Shown piece by piece: positions 33,509 through 45,731 of a stretch of 64,000 bases of DNA. Positions within the stretch are counted from its first letter, which is position 1. Each line of letters begins with the position of its first letter. The DNA lies in assembly GCA_900404475.1 (NCBI GenBank), contig OUQQ01000020.1:1-64000 (forward strand). Reading direction: 5' to 3'. The notes under the pieces are model-generated. The model was not told the DNA's origin and searched no databases. It was given only the letters and a program-made list of their open reading frames with translations. The stretch is from Spongospora subterranea. Its lineage: Eukaryota; Endomyxa; Phytomyxea; Plasmodiophorida; Plasmodiophoridae. The translations under genes and the position numbers were made by a program.

Positions 33509-35377
33509 TCATAAACGACAGATGTAGGAGCCCGAGCGCGTAACATAGCGAACCCATCGATAAGGGTTATACGATTTATGCTGCTCTGATATACGCAGGA
33601 ATCTGACCTATTATTTCAAAGCTAAGACTCTTTGCAAAAGTAAGACTTTGGTGGATACCTGAAGATTTGAAGCACTGTACATTGGGATCTCAAATTCCAT
33701 ACTGATCGGCCCTATTTCTTTGCGTACTGAATCAGTATGGGATGATGCGAGAACGATCTACATTATATTATGTATGCGTTTAGCTTCTCATTGAACCAGA
33801 ACTACATACCTTAATACGCAACGAATGCTCTCTGACACCGTGAAATTTGGCGATTTTCCAAATAACTTTGTGTTCTTTTGGCACGTACTCACTGGACTGA
33901 CCCACAGTTGGTGAATCCATATCGAAAGAGGCGCTAGAACATGGACAGTAAAAAACTAGGGTGAAATACTAATATCAGCTTATCAACCTTGACGTATCCT
34001 TCGGCACAGGAAGTGATATGACAAGATTGGCCCCATAATGATTGTCGGGTATATCGGCACGAATCTAGAGTCTAACATGTTTAACGAAATCCCTGCCAAA
34101 GGACCGGATAACAACCTTAATGGTCAGCTCGCACTTGAAAGGGGTGGGCATCTCAAAAAAGGGGAATATCCTGAAGGGAGCTCGAAAATCACTTGTCATT
34201 CGATAATTCATAACGCTGAATTCGCCATCTGGTGGGATGAAGCGTAAAATTCGCTGAGTTTCAAAATCATCGGTTCGAATGCATTCATGAAAGTTGCAGT
34301 CATCAAGCACAATAGAACCATAATTGCCTAAATCTTGGTTCAATCGTCCGAAGTGAGTTCGAAGATTTATACTCACTTCCTGTGAGAGATTTTCCTATTA
34401 CCAACTCTTCGTTTAGCGCCAGTTTCAGCTCTGGATTGCCGGACAAGTAGCTCTTCATCTGAATGGTGCCGTCAATTTCTGAGCGCACAACGACGCCCTG
34501 CAATAAAAATCAGCACCTAGCAACAAAGTTTTCGCCGCTTTACATCTGAGTTGAAAGTCACGTTGATACGCTCATAGATGTCAACGAAAATTTGATTGAC
34601 TTTCTTCGACGACTGAGCCAACGTAATGGGTTTATCGACGGCATTACTTGGAATAGTTTTAGGATTGATTTCGGGCAACTTGAATCCGCCTAGAATATTT
34701 CCAGAAAGGACTGAAGAATCCTTGCGCTTGACCACAACAGGCTCATTGAATACGTATGCCTGTATGGGCGCAATTACCAGTTGCGAGATGACAATGATGA
34801 TTAGCAATCTGAAACCTTTAGCAATTCTGTAGAAGTGTCTTGAGGATATCCGAAATCCTGAAACAAAAAACACCATGATGAAGGCGTTCATGTGCATTAA
34901 GTGTTCGGTAATTACAATCATTTCATCGATAAGCTCGTAAATGAGAACAAAATTCTGTCGTATCGCCTCCTCAGTCAAAACGCCACAGTAATCTTTGAAT
35001 ACTCGCGCTATCCTGCTGACAACTTCAGCAGCAAACGATCCGGAAATGTTGCAGCGAGCCGTTGCCACAAAATATAGACCGTTTTGATTCAGGTATGTGA
35101 AATGGATACCATCGATTGCCTGTGCACCAGGAACAGAGTCAGCGAAGTCTAAAAAATAACCCCTGGAATAGTACAAATATTGGAGGAGCCTCATTTTGTT
35201 CTCCTTTATAGAACTTTACTTCGTGGAAGAATATATCGGCCGTGCCTTTTCCGATATCTCCTCGGACTAACATAGTAAAACGGTCACTATTTTCAAGTCA
35301 CGTTGAAGTCGAACCGTACAGTCTCTGGATATAATCGTGTCGCCGCGCGGCGATAGTACATAGAACTGCGAAATCAT
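33509..35377 (-). CDS. AP4M1: AP-4 complex medium (mu) subunit
   Basis: AP-4 sorts cargo at the trans-Golgi; the mu subunit reads tyrosine-based signals. Eleven exons (35377-35320, 35266-35175, 35119-34916, 34857-34816, 34759-34544, 34497-34377, 34327-34116, 34064-33988, 33933-33810, 33757-33659, 33607-33509) join in phase to 447 residues. The start MISQFYVLSPRGDTIISRD, VARCNISG/FVATARC region, DFGYPQDTSTELLK, the linker with FNEPVVV, and a mu homology domain (SEIDGTIQMKSYLSGNPELK, LDDCNFHECIRTDDFE, IPPDGEFSVMNYRMT) are clear; it ends NPYRWVRYVTRSGSYICRL. FNEPVVV and the NFHE wording favour AP-4 over AP-1, 2 or 3. AP-4 is patchily kept among fungi-related lineages. Confidence 0.93.
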
Positions 35378-35618
35378 CTACGCCCGGCAACGGTTGTCAC
35401 CCGTAAACCGCCTTTTGTTCCACCACACTTGTAATCAAGGGCCTGGCATTATGGCGTCAAAAAAATTATGCGTGTATGATAAGTAAATTGCTCAATTTTT
35501 CACATCAGCAGGTGGCTCGCAAAAGAATTGATTGCGGAACTGCCTGAATCGGACCGGAACCTAAAGTCATTAAAAATTCTTATTACGTGTTGAAGATACT
35601 TTGACGGTTATATAATTT

Positions 35619-36466
35619 TTAATAGAATATTACGGCGAAGATGAGAACAATGGCCACGAGTGAAAAAATGCTTGACGCGAATCCCTGGTTTGGATCATTA
35701 GCATTGACACCATTTTCATTGACGTTGGCGTGGTTTCCACCCCATTCCTAGAATCCCAACAACATGAAAATTTCCGAAGACTGTTAACTATGATGAAGCA
35801 TATACCATTTGAAAACCGAACATGCCAGGAAACAACGTGAAAGCAGAGAAACTGTGTGAATTCTGATCTGCAAAATCGGAATGGAATATATTTGAGAAAG
35901 CAGGAGCAAACCCTCGCCTCCTCGGAGTGGGCTCAGCCCTAGGCCTGGTGGGACGCTCGGGAATATTTGGATCGGAACTTCGCGGATCCTCGGTTGAAAC
36001 AGATCCCCGCCCGAAAAAAGGGATTAGATTGTCTCGTGAAATACCAGCCCTGCAGACTGGGCACGAAGTTTGATTTGATTCCAACCACTAAGCATGGAAA
36101 CGACAATTTTAGAAAAAGTCATACCGTCAAGCAGAGAGAATCCACCTGATGTATACACGGCCAGCAAAACCTAGATCAGAAAAGTTAGCGCAATGAAATG
36201 GGCAATTGATTTAAGAAACACAAAAACAAATATCGTGTCGTATGGTGCAAGCGGACTGACATGTGGCCGCACATAGTCTATAATTATTCCATAAGCGCCA
36301 GAATTAACGGATCGACAATACCACATACAATGACTGGTTTCATTGCAACTTCAAAACAAATATTGCAATCGATAGCTGACTCCAGACCTTTGGAGTCAGC
36401 AGATTTCTCTTCCTTAGCGCCATCCTTAAAATTCTCTCCTTTTGTCGCTTGGCTGCCGTCATCCAT
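35619..36466 (-). CDS. RNF5/RNF185-type membrane RING E3 ligase
   Basis: These ligases sit in the ER or outer mitochondrial membrane and act in protein quality control. Exons 36466-36329, 36277-36261, 36170-36146, 36087-35806 and 35747-35619 join in phase to 196 residues. The RING (DCNICFEVAMKPVI, TMCGHMFCWPCIHQWLE, TSCPVCRAGI; C3HC4) is spread over four exons, including exons of 17 and 25 nt. A Pro/Arg-rich linker follows, with F-G-R-G-S typical after the RING, and the protein ends in a hydrophobic segment (FSLVAIVLIFAVIFY) acting as a C-terminal tail anchor. Domain order and length match RNF5/185; the second family membrane helix is weak. Confidence 0.92.
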
Positions 36467-37071
36467 GATAAACGGTTGGGAAACGGTTGTCCGAAAGAAG
36501 AGCACGCCTGGCCGTGTTTGGCCCTAGTTTGGCAGCCGAGTGACAGCAGCGTGCTGAGTGTGAGTGACCTGTCGCTCCTGTGAGAGCGTGAAAAGTCCGA
36601 TGACCACGACCGTGAGAAGGTGAGTGGTGTATTGTAGTCGACGGCCTCCTCTGCTCACAACCACACTTTGCTGTTTTATCGCGACGCATCTTTGGTTGAT
36701 AGGGAATTGATTATACTGTACCTGCTTGCGACAAAACTCCTCACATCGGCATTATCAGCAATGTTCTCTACAATGCACTCATCCGGCTGTGTTTTATTTT
36801 GCGCAGCATAATCCAACGCCTAAAGCTGTTTGTGTAGCTATCGAAATGCACCAGACTCTTGGTCTGCATTAGAAGAGGTTATGCGGAATTTCAGCAACAT
36901 TACTCATGAAAAAAACATGTCAACCAAATTCAGGGTTTGGGGCTCTAGGGCTCACGAAGTGCAGTTCTGATTATCATCCGTGACGGGGCCCCCGTCCTGG
37001 GCCGACCCGGACTCTTCGTTTCAATTCTGGAACAGTGCAGTTGTGTTTCTCGGCTTCAATTTCGAAGCTGA
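36467..37071. promoter_or_regulatory. Divergent intergenic region between RING ligase and pseudouridine synthase
   Basis: About 600 bases lie between two divergently transcribed genes and must hold both promoters. No TATA-like or operator element could be assigned with confidence, and no coding segment was recognised. Confidence 0.4.
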
Positions 37072-38509
37072 ATGGCGCTTTTTTTTCGGGAAATGCTCGG
37101 GCGCGTTCTCTCGAACCTAAAGCCCGGTTCGTCAACGCCGATGATTAAAGGCACTGTTCTGCCGATTATTCAAGACGCTGGTCTGCCAGTAGTTCAAGAC
37201 GCACCTCGCCATAAACAGAATTTGGCAATGGTGGTCGCCTACGTTGGCAGCAATTATCGTGGTCTCATTAAGTTGCGTTTGAGTAAAGATGCAGTCTGAT
37301 GTTTTTGTGTGTAGGAATTCAAAAGCAACCAGAGCAAACTGGCATCCCAACTATAGAAAGAGAACTTGAACAATGCCTCTATAAAATTGGCTGTATTCGC
37401 GAGTCAAATTTCGGTATTATTCAAAATTTTCATTTGTATCGAAATTAACATTATAATATTGTAGGTCATCTAGATAAGATTGGGTGGTCTCGCTCAAGCA
37501 GAACAGACGCAGGAGTCCATTCTACGGGCACTATATGCTCAGCCAAACTGTTGCTCAACGACCTTGCCATCAGCACTTTGCCCGTCGATATGAACAAATT
37601 ACTCCCATCAGATATTCGGGTTCTCGCCGTCAGTGCCGTGCCTAAAAGTTGGAGGGCACGATTCAAAAACGCCCAGCGTGTCTACGAGTATTTAGTACCA
37701 CTGCACTGCTTGCCTGATGGGCAACATGACTGGCGCAAAGCCATGAGGGACATGATCGGCCCTGCCAATGTACATAACTTCTCCAATACTCGAACGGCGC
37801 GCGATTCGCTCACACCGTTACCATTCACATTAACTGATCAGGAACTATCTCGTCTTGACCGCGCTCAAATTGATTCGCTCACATTCCAACGTGATCCAAC
37901 GTTAAACCGCGTCATCGAAAACGTCTCTGTTTCCAAATTCTCAATAGATCGTTCGGATTTCTGGAGGTTTCGGATCCAGGGTACATCCTTTGCCTATAAT
38001 CAGATCCGTCTGATGGTTGGGGTGATTTTGGCGGTTGGCGCTAATGTCATTCCTTTGGCTGTCGTCAAACCCATGATCAAAGGACCCGCTGTGGTCCGAG
38101 CTCCTCTCGCTCCAGCAGGGGGTCTTTTATTAACCTATTCGCAAGGTAAACCTATCGTCGCCGTCGCTTCATATAGTCAAACAGTGATCTAGGAACGTTT
38201 CCTGATTGGAAACACGGTAATGGAGTTGACTATTTGCCTGCCAGTATCCAAGCGCTTTGTGATAAGTACAAAAATGAAGTCATTTATCGGGAAATCAACA
38301 GGTCAACGTTCGTCAGCGAATTTACTTCATGGCTGGATGAAACGAAGAACGATGAGCGACTCCAAGAACAGGATTTTGATACTATTGTGAAGAGGTTTGA
38401 TGAGTGGCTGCCGATTTATAAGAACCCAGAACTGCATGCGTTGAAGCGACGACAAACATTGTTGGCGAAATGGCTTCCCGAAACCCGTCCATTTCCCCCA
38501 AATAATTGA
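37072..38509 (+). CDS. PUS1: tRNA pseudouridine synthase, PUS1/TruA family
   Basis: TruA-family enzymes isomerise uridine to pseudouridine in tRNA. Exons 37072-37261, 37315-37413, 37465-38145 and 38193-38509 join to 428 residues (introns 53, 51 and 47 nt). The family signature GSNYRG, then TIERELEQCLYKIG, the catalytic SRSSRTDAGVHS with the nucleophilic Asp, VPKSWRARFKNAQRVYEY, NVHNFSN and FAYNQIRLMVG are all present, followed by PLAPAGGLLL. The C-terminal extension FPDWKHGNGVDYL is as in eukaryotic PUS1. The N-terminal 40 residues could be a mitochondrial presequence (FFREMLGRVLSNL). Confidence 0.93.
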
Positions 38510-38781
38510 TGGTATACAATATATATTTCCTGTCCATAAATATTTGTTGACTTAAAAAACTTGTGTTTGGTGACTGTTTCTGACTTATTCTCATCATCCT
38601 AAACTCGACAAATAGTATGATTGTTTGTCAAATATGATTATCAAACACCGATGTTTCAGCACTCGCTATAGTTTATGGTTGTTCACCAGCGAAATTGCAT
38701 TTTGTCCCATTTCAGGTGATTTTGGTGACCAGTGTCTGCTTCTTGAAGATGAAAGAGTACAGTTTTCCCATTAACCACGGT

Positions 38782-39223
38782 TTAAGTCAACTGGAGTATT
38801 GAGGCAAAACGCTGAATTGTGTCCAAAACTGCATCTCCCAAAGACAAAAACAGAATCAGACTTTGCCGTATCAACGCATTCCCAATGAGGGACGGTCGAA
38901 CTCTGATGAAGCCAGCACGCTTCGCGCCAGCGACAATGACGGCGCCGGTCAGCAAATCCCTAACCATGAATCAATAAGTTGCTGTGAACCGAGAAGGACG
39001 ACTCACAATATCGTCGATATCGCCCATTCCATGCTCTCGGACGGAGGTCCATATCGCCGGTACATTAGTGTCTTGGCCCTGGGGCAGCTCCGCAACGGGT
39101 TCTGTCTGGTATGCGTTACAAGAACCACTGGAACAGCAATTAGGATCCGTATGTATCGTAGTTACAGGTCGAGTCGACCAACACAAAGTGCAGCTCTACT
39201 GCGAAATGCGCTCCCGGAACCAT
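38782..39223 (-). CDS. Small unidentified protein, three exons
   Basis: Exons 39223-39166, 39127-39007 and 38959-38782 join in phase to 118 residues through introns of 38 and 47 nt with GTAACT and GTGAGT donors. The product begins MVPGAHFAVELHFVLVDS, continues VLVTHTRQNPLRSCPRAK, and has a hydrophobic C-terminal half (LLTGAVIVAGAKRAGF; LILFLSLGDAVLDTIQRF). Consistent splicing at both junctions argues it is real. Size and fold recall proteasome assembly chaperones, but I cannot confirm that. Alternative frames across the same bases are also open. Confidence 0.5.
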
Positions 39224-39613
39224 TTTACATGAATCTGCATTAACTGCCACAACTGAACCCGCTGTCCCCTCTCACGACCTATTTGTTTTTACGAGTTCCC
39301 GACAGCGCCGGGCAAAACTAGACATTATCCTGTAATTGCTTGAGAGTTTCGGTGCACTATGGTTCCCGGTATTCGAAACGATTTTTGTTTTTCATTATTG
39401 ATACAGTAGATACATAAATAAACCATATTGTCTGTCCAATAGATATTCTGAAAAGCGCTTCATCAAGCACCTTGGTACCCTCGTTTCAATCGACGTTAAA
39501 CACATCTGCTGTAATAGCCAATGTCATGACTACCTCATACAGTTGTATTATTAACTGCAATCATTGCCGCGGGATTCGCCTCACAATTTACTCAGAAAAC
39601 GGCGCGTTTTGGG

Positions 39614-41274
39614 ATGTCGGAGATAGAGGCGGCACGATCGGCGCTGCTGCGGGTTCTGGCGCCATGCCTACACGACTCTTGGGATCGGATGGCGATGACG
39701 CTTCCGCACACGCGCTTGGCCGTTTGTGCATACAACCTTGTCTCAGTGTCCGAATCCATGTTGGAAATCCTGAATCGAACCGTATCTCTCCATATGTCCA
39801 AATCTGCCCTGGTTATTGGGCCATTACAACAGGTCTCTATTCTATTTATTATTATGGATTGTATTTCCTTCTTGATCCTCGTGCAATTCAGCTCAACGCT
39901 CATGTTATCCCATAGATCTGATTCTGACGCAATGCTCACTTTTGATCACACATGTTTAGGTTAAACTTTGGGTTTGACAATATATTTTTTTCTTACAATC
40001 GTTGGAATTGTTCCAACTGGTGCTGAGTGAATTATGGTTCAGGCCCGTATTGCATTATTACATGCGCTGAATCGGCTTGACGATATGCATCGGGATGCTT
40101 CCTACGCCGTTGTGCATCTTTCTGGAATATTGCACTCCACAGATGCGATGGCATTGAAAGCAATGGCCCGACAGCTGAAAATCGAATTCGATCACGACGA
40201 CCAGGACATTAAGTCATCATTCAGAGACAATATTGCCTTTTTCCTGAAAGTGCTACGAGAAGGATCGTTGATCAATCAGCCGCTTATAATCGTTCTCGAG
40301 GAGTTCGAATTGTTCACAAGGAGAACAAAACAGGGTTTGCTGTACCATTTATTCGATTTAGCTCATAGTTCCAGCGATCAAGTTGCGATTATTTGCATCA
40401 CTGAACATTCAGATGTGGTCAGCTTGCTTGAGACCCGCGTTCGTTCTCGTTTTAGCACCGCTCGAATCATCATCAAGCCTCGATTTCCAGAACCAGATCA
40501 TTTGCTGATGTCGATGAGCCGTTTGATGACCTTGCCTCCTTCTCTTCCCCATTGCTCTCGATCGTTTATCGAAGAATTCAACGCCGCCGTTGGTACCATA
40601 TTTGATGATATCCAAGTCATCAAGCTCATCAAAACGCAGCTAGAATTTGGATTGCCAATCTGGGTTTTCTTTGATATGCTTTTTCACTTTATTGATAATT
40701 TGTCGACCTCCACACCCGATCCTAAAATGTTTCTACAATGCTCTAACATGATTGTCAGCGATCCGTTAACGCTAACCCTCCAGAGTAAGCTCTGAACCTA
40801 TCCGTCCGTGACGATTTCGTAAATCGTATAAACAGGTCTCGACCCTGAAGACGTTCTCATCGTATTCGGCATGCTCCATTTACACCGACGAGATATTGGT
40901 CAATGCACATTCGAAATGGTCATCGACGTGTGGGAAACGTTCAAGAAACGCCACACCGATTGGCAATTCCCTAGCTACAGCATTGCTTATCTTATCAAGG
41001 TAATATCATCGTTCACACTTTTTTTTTTTCAAACAAATCTGTCTAATGAAATATCTGTTTCGTGCAGCGGTTTGAAAGGCTTGTGGAATCGCAGCTGATC
41101 CAGGCGGAATACGCACACGGAAGCTGTCTTCGGCTAAACTCTCTGAAACGGTTTCAACGGATTGCCCTGGCCAACGAAGCCGACGACCTGCGCGCCAGGC
41201 TGATGTCGTTTAAGAATGGATATCCAGCGTGGCTTGAACAATGGATGGAGACTGACGCAGCTGCTGTCCATTAA
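39614..41274 (+). CDS. ORC4: Origin recognition complex subunit 4
   Basis: ORC4 is an AAA+ subunit of the complex that marks replication origins and loads MCM. Exons 39614-39832, 40043-40784, 40836-40999 and 41068-41274 join to 443 residues. Matches include SALVIGP before the P-loop, HALNRLDDMHRDASY, VHLSGILHSTDAMALKAMAR, the Walker B-like IIVLEEFELFT, LLYHLFDLAHSS, sensor-like LETRVRSRFS and the winged-helix end (FERLVESQLIQAEY, PAWLEQWME). The Walker A loop reads GPLQQARIALL, lacking the GKT of canonical P-loops, and Walker B has Glu-Glu for Asp-Glu, so ATP binding is doubtful. The first intron (210 nt) is much longer than its neighbours. Confidence 0.92.
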
Positions 41275-42355
41275 AACTATTCAAACACCTCTATCTATGT
41301 TTGCCGTTTTTGTGTATTTAATATATCGTCAAGCTAAATATGGTCTCGTTGCTCTTGAACTGTGGGAACGTGTATTGAGAAACCGCATTCGTGGGAAAGG
41401 AAAGCCTAATCGAAGACGGACATCTCAGGCCCGAGTTTTTGTCGATGGCCTCACTTTCGCAATTTTCCCCCTGAAGTTTCAGTTAATAACGGAAGGAGTG
41501 GCCCATTGCAAAACATCAGGGGCTGGTCAAATGCTGAAGAAGAGCACAGCTTAGCAAGAGAGGGTATCTTGTGTGTGTTGCCTTTAAAAGAAAATCGCCG
41601 GCAAATGCAAAAAATCTGGTTTCGTGCTGATGCCGCAAACAGGTAGACAAGCAATTTCAAACGATGAGGAAAGTGAGTTTCGTGATAATCCAGTTCGATT
41701 GATTAAAGAAGCGTCTGGCCAAAGAAGCAAAGCCAGTTGTAGCGTTCTCTAGTTCTGGGGTCGTCCTGGTGAGACCCGAACACAAGTCGTTCGCAATGGC
41801 TTATATGAAGACCATTAGCGGCAAAACGCGTTCGACCAATCGATCGCGATAGGTATGTTGAATGCCAAGCTATTGGCCAACGGTCAAAATTGGACAACCA
41901 TAAACCAGGCTCTCGCAATGGTCCCGTCCGATGGCTAATGATGATGTAGTATAACAATAGTCAACAGTCATTCAATAAAACTCGACTCCATTCATGCAAT
42001 CACGCCTACCCACTAGGTGCAATCAACTGAGCAGAACACAAAATATCGGCTGAGTTGTTGACGATGAGCACGTTGATTATATCGTCAGACCGCCTTAGTT
42101 CAGTAACCATGTTGTGGAGCACATAGCACGCAAGGATCCTTCGCAAAAAACGGATGTTGGTTTAACTGAATGGCGATAGGCCGACGCGGACGGGACGGTC
42201 ATTATCCCTTTTGGAATCCCATTACCGTGCTTTAACTGCACTCGATGTGCACAATCTCCTGTTACCCACGGGGTTTTGGGTGTTGAATGATCACCAAGTC
42301 ACCACACAGTAGTGTTACCCCACTGTGTAGAGTGGAGTGCTCCTGAGTCCTCTCC
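41275..42355. other. Intergenic upstream of homoaconitase
   Basis: No recognisable gene. An 85-codon plus-strand frame beginning near 41299 (ALELWERVLRNRIRGKG) has no motif. Part of the homoaconitase N-terminus or its mitochondrial presequence could be encoded in an upstream exon here, but I found no clear candidate. Confidence 0.5.
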
Positions 42356-44869
42356 ATGAATCAGCTGGAGAAGATCGTATCTGGGTATCTCCTGGGTGGT
42401 TCAACTGGTGTGTCCTCTCGTATCGCTGCCGGACAGTATGTTCGCGTTTCACCACAGCATATTATGAGTCATGATAATACAGCCGTATATTCATATTCGC
42501 TATTATCATGACATTGTGCCCATATCGTGTGCACTTAGGCGATCATTCCCAAGTTCGAATCCCTTGCCAGGAACCCTACCATTCATCAGCCCGCCCAGCC
42601 TGTCTTCGCTCTCGATCACGACATCCAAAACCCGAACAATTTCGCCGGCAAATACGCCGCGATCAAGAAATTTGCCCAGCGGCACGGTGTTGATTTCTTC
42701 CCGGCCGGTCGGGGTATCGGGCATCAGATTATGATTGAGGAAGCGTACGCCCTTCCTGGCTCAATGATTGTTGCCCCTGATTCCCACAGTGTAATCTTCC
42801 CTCATTCGAAGCTCATGTTTTTCCAATTTTTGCGGTTCTGTTTTAGAATATGTACGGAGGTGTTGGGTGTCTTGGAACACCGTTAACCAGAACAGATGCA
42901 GCTGTGATTTGGGCGATTGGCAATACATGGTGGAAGGTGACCCAATTGCTGCTTCGTATTGGCAGTTTTTTTGCTCAATTGCTGTTTGACAAGGTTCCTC
43001 CTGTAACTAGGGTTGTTTTAACTGGGTCGTTGCCCCCTGGAGTGACAGGAAAAGACGTTATTCTCGCGCTGTGCTCCACATTTGACAGCAGCAGGGTGCT
43101 CAATCATGCCATACAATTCTCAGGAGAATCCGCCATATCTAGTAAAAATTTCGTTTTCGTTGGTTGTATGAGAGTTCGTGAGCTTGACATGATTAGGTCT
43201 ATCGATTGAAGACCGTTTAACGATTGCAAATATGACAACGGAATGGGGCTGCCTTGCTGGAGTATTTCCTGTAGACGATGTCCTATTAACCTGGCTGGAG
43301 CGACGTATGAATTTCCTATCGGATCGTGGTCCAGCTGGAACATTTTCAGATCCAGATCGTTACTTACCTGAGGAAAAATATTATCATCCAAGGCTCAACC
43401 CTCAATCAATGCTTAAAATTACCAAGTCAGTTTCACTTAATGCGGATCCTGGTGCTAGATACGCTCAAACTCTCGTAATCGCTGTTGAAGCCTCTCCAAT
43501 TCGGTTTGTGACGCAATGTACTTGTAGGAGATTGATTTATCGACGGTGACACCGCTTGTTGCCGGTCCGAATGCGGTCAATAATGGAATCCCGATCTCGT
43601 CGTTACGCGAAAACGTACCAGATCATTTCAGAATCTATCTCGTATTTAACCTAATTTTGCAGATTCATGTTGACAAAGCATATATTTTATCGTGTGTCAA
43701 TGCTCGCAACAACGATCTTCAGCAAGCCGCCGCCGTCCTACGTGGGAAAAAGGTCGCCGACCATGTCAAGCTCTATGTCGCTGCGGCCAGTAGTGAGGTT
43801 CAAGAACGAGCGGTCGCTGATGGGTCGTGGAAGGTTTGCTTTCAATCTTCATTAAATGTCCCAGTGTAGCTCCATTTTGACCGTTGCGCTAGGTTCTTCA
43901 GGAAAGTGGTGCTATCTTTCTTCCATCTGGTTGTGGACCATGTATTGGACTAGGGGCTGGGCTATTAGCCGATGGTGAAGTTGGCATCAGTAAGTTCTTT
44001 TATCAGCCCCTTTTGTCGTATCTAGTGTTACTCTTGATGGATTCTGGCTGTGCACTGAATATGTCACAAAACCACTTTTTTGTATCAACCCATATTGTTC
44101 AGGTGCTACGAATCGTAATTTCAAAGGCCGGATGGGGTCTCGTTCCGCTCAATGTTATCTATCTAATCCAGCAATTGTGGCGGCATCTGCAATTGCCGGC
44201 CGAATCGTTTCCGTTGATGGATCGATCTCCCCAGTTCAGGCCTTCGCCCATTCTTCCTCCGGATGCCCTACCTCATCCCCCGATATCGAGCGCGTTCCTT
44301 TGTCGAGCGGGTTCCCGAGCCGACTAGCTGGCCCTTTGTTGTTCTGCGATTCGGACAGTATCAATACTGACGCCATTTATCCTGGAAAATACACCTATCG
44401 TGAGGACCTATCCCAGGAACAAATGGCGGCAGTCGCCCTGGAAAACTACTCCATTGATGGGCAACGGCCAACTATAGAGCCTGGCTCTATCATGGTCTCG
44501 GGGAGTAATTTTGGCTGTGGATCGTCACGTGAACAGGCGGCAACGTGTCTCAAATACGCCGGAATTCCAGCGGTTATCGTCTCGTCCGTCAATGAGACTT
44601 ATTTACGAAATGCATTTAATAACGGATTTCTTGTCCTTATATCTCCTGAATTGGTTACGTTTCTGCGGCGACCGGACTCGCCAACGTTTAATCTAAATGT
44701 GGTTATTGATTTTCTCTCATGGACAGTGTCGCTGACGACTCAAGAAGGAGAGGAACTGGGTCCGTTTTCTGTTGATCCTGTCGGGCCTGTTGCTCAACAA
44801 CTAATCGTGGATGAAGGCATCGCTAGTTCAGTCAAGAAAGCATTGTCCCAATCCATCAATACATTGTAA
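42356..44869 (+). CDS. LYS4: Homoaconitase (alpha-aminoadipate lysine pathway)
   Basis: Homoaconitase hydrates homoaconitate to homoisocitrate in the mitochondrial alpha-aminoadipate route to lysine. Nine exons (42356-42484, 42539-42790, 42847-42936, 42994-43141, 43197-43474, 43528-43614, 43663-43833, 43893-43989, 44103-44869) join in phase to 672 residues. The start ([12 protein letters not shown]), [91 protein letters not shown] and the C-terminal swivel domain motif [14 protein letters not shown] are present, with the three iron-sulfur Cys (one in SCVNAR, two in GCGPC). The motif set distinguishes it from aconitase and bacterial LeuC. Any presequence is not seen. Confidence 0.93.
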
Positions 44870-44883
44870 TCCAGACGGTTTAT

Positions 44884-45731
44884 CTAGAAGAAGTCTGGGT
44901 ATGGTACATGTTTATCGTTTCGTCGTCTCGAAACCTTTCGTGGTCGTGCCAGATTCGGTTCATGACCATGGCGTCGTTTATGGGAATGCGTTCGCTTCGG
45001 ATGCAATTCGTGATGTTCGGAGGGGTGTCGCGCCATTAGATGTTTCTCCTCGTTCCTCACAACCTTGTTCACGATCTCCTTCACTTCTCGCTTGACGGGA
45101 GCCACCTGGAGTTGATTGACGGTCTGACCAGTCACGAACCCGGCAGCGTGCTTTGACGCGCCTTTCCGCCCAACCTCACTCATCATACCTTTAGCAATAG
45201 ATCCCCCAGCTCCACCAACTAACGCAAATGCCGATCCAAATCCAGCCGTCAGCATCAAATCCTTAGCAGATGGTTGAACACAATGAGCTTTGATATCGTC
45301 ATCCTGCCAACAAACAACCGTTCAGAAAATCTGCGAATTCTTTACAATAGATTCAACTTCAATATTTTGCTTGATCGCGAGCTCCGAAGCGAGACCAACG
45401 CCACCCGCAACAGCTCCTAGGGCTAATGTCGGGAGAAACCCTATGGACGCCACGGTCAGGTTCGACAATGAATCGCTTGTTTCACTGAACCTAATCCTCC
45501 TGTCGCTATACTGGCCGCCAACATAGTTCCAGCATGAATCGTTGACGATGAGCATTTCGCGGCTGCCCGTATTGCTCGATCTCCATCGCCTGCCTGGGCG
45601 TGGATGGCCGATCTGATGAACCCGATCAAGGGAATCTCCTCGATTGCCTTGGTCATGCTCCCATCTTGCCCGAAATGATCATCGCCCCGCTGTTCAGCTG
45701 AATCGTTTAATGCTTTGGCGTTTTCCATCAT
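44884..45731 (-). CDS. Glycine-zipper protein of unknown function
   Basis: Exons 45731-45491, 45440-45346 and 45303-44884 join to 251 residues (introns 50 and 42 nt). An acidic start is followed by IEEIPLIGFIRSAIHAQAGD, a charged segment (DRAIRAAAK), then hydrophobic Gly/Ala-rich stretches (LAASIATGGLGFLPTLALGA; GAVAGGVGLAS; FGSAFALVGGAGGSIAKGM) that could be membrane or glycine-zipper helices. The C-terminal 80 residues are His/Arg/Lys-rich. Similar E-I-P-x-x-G-x-x-x-x-x-I-H proteins of unknown role occur in fungi (family memory, unverified). The gene is tail-to-tail with homoaconitase, with only 14 bp between their stop codons. Confidence 0.7.

Noticed and set aside
42548..42560. A tRNA B-box-like GTTCGAATCCC
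   Set aside because: It lies inside a homoaconitase exon in a conserved coding context, with no A box or cloverleaf.
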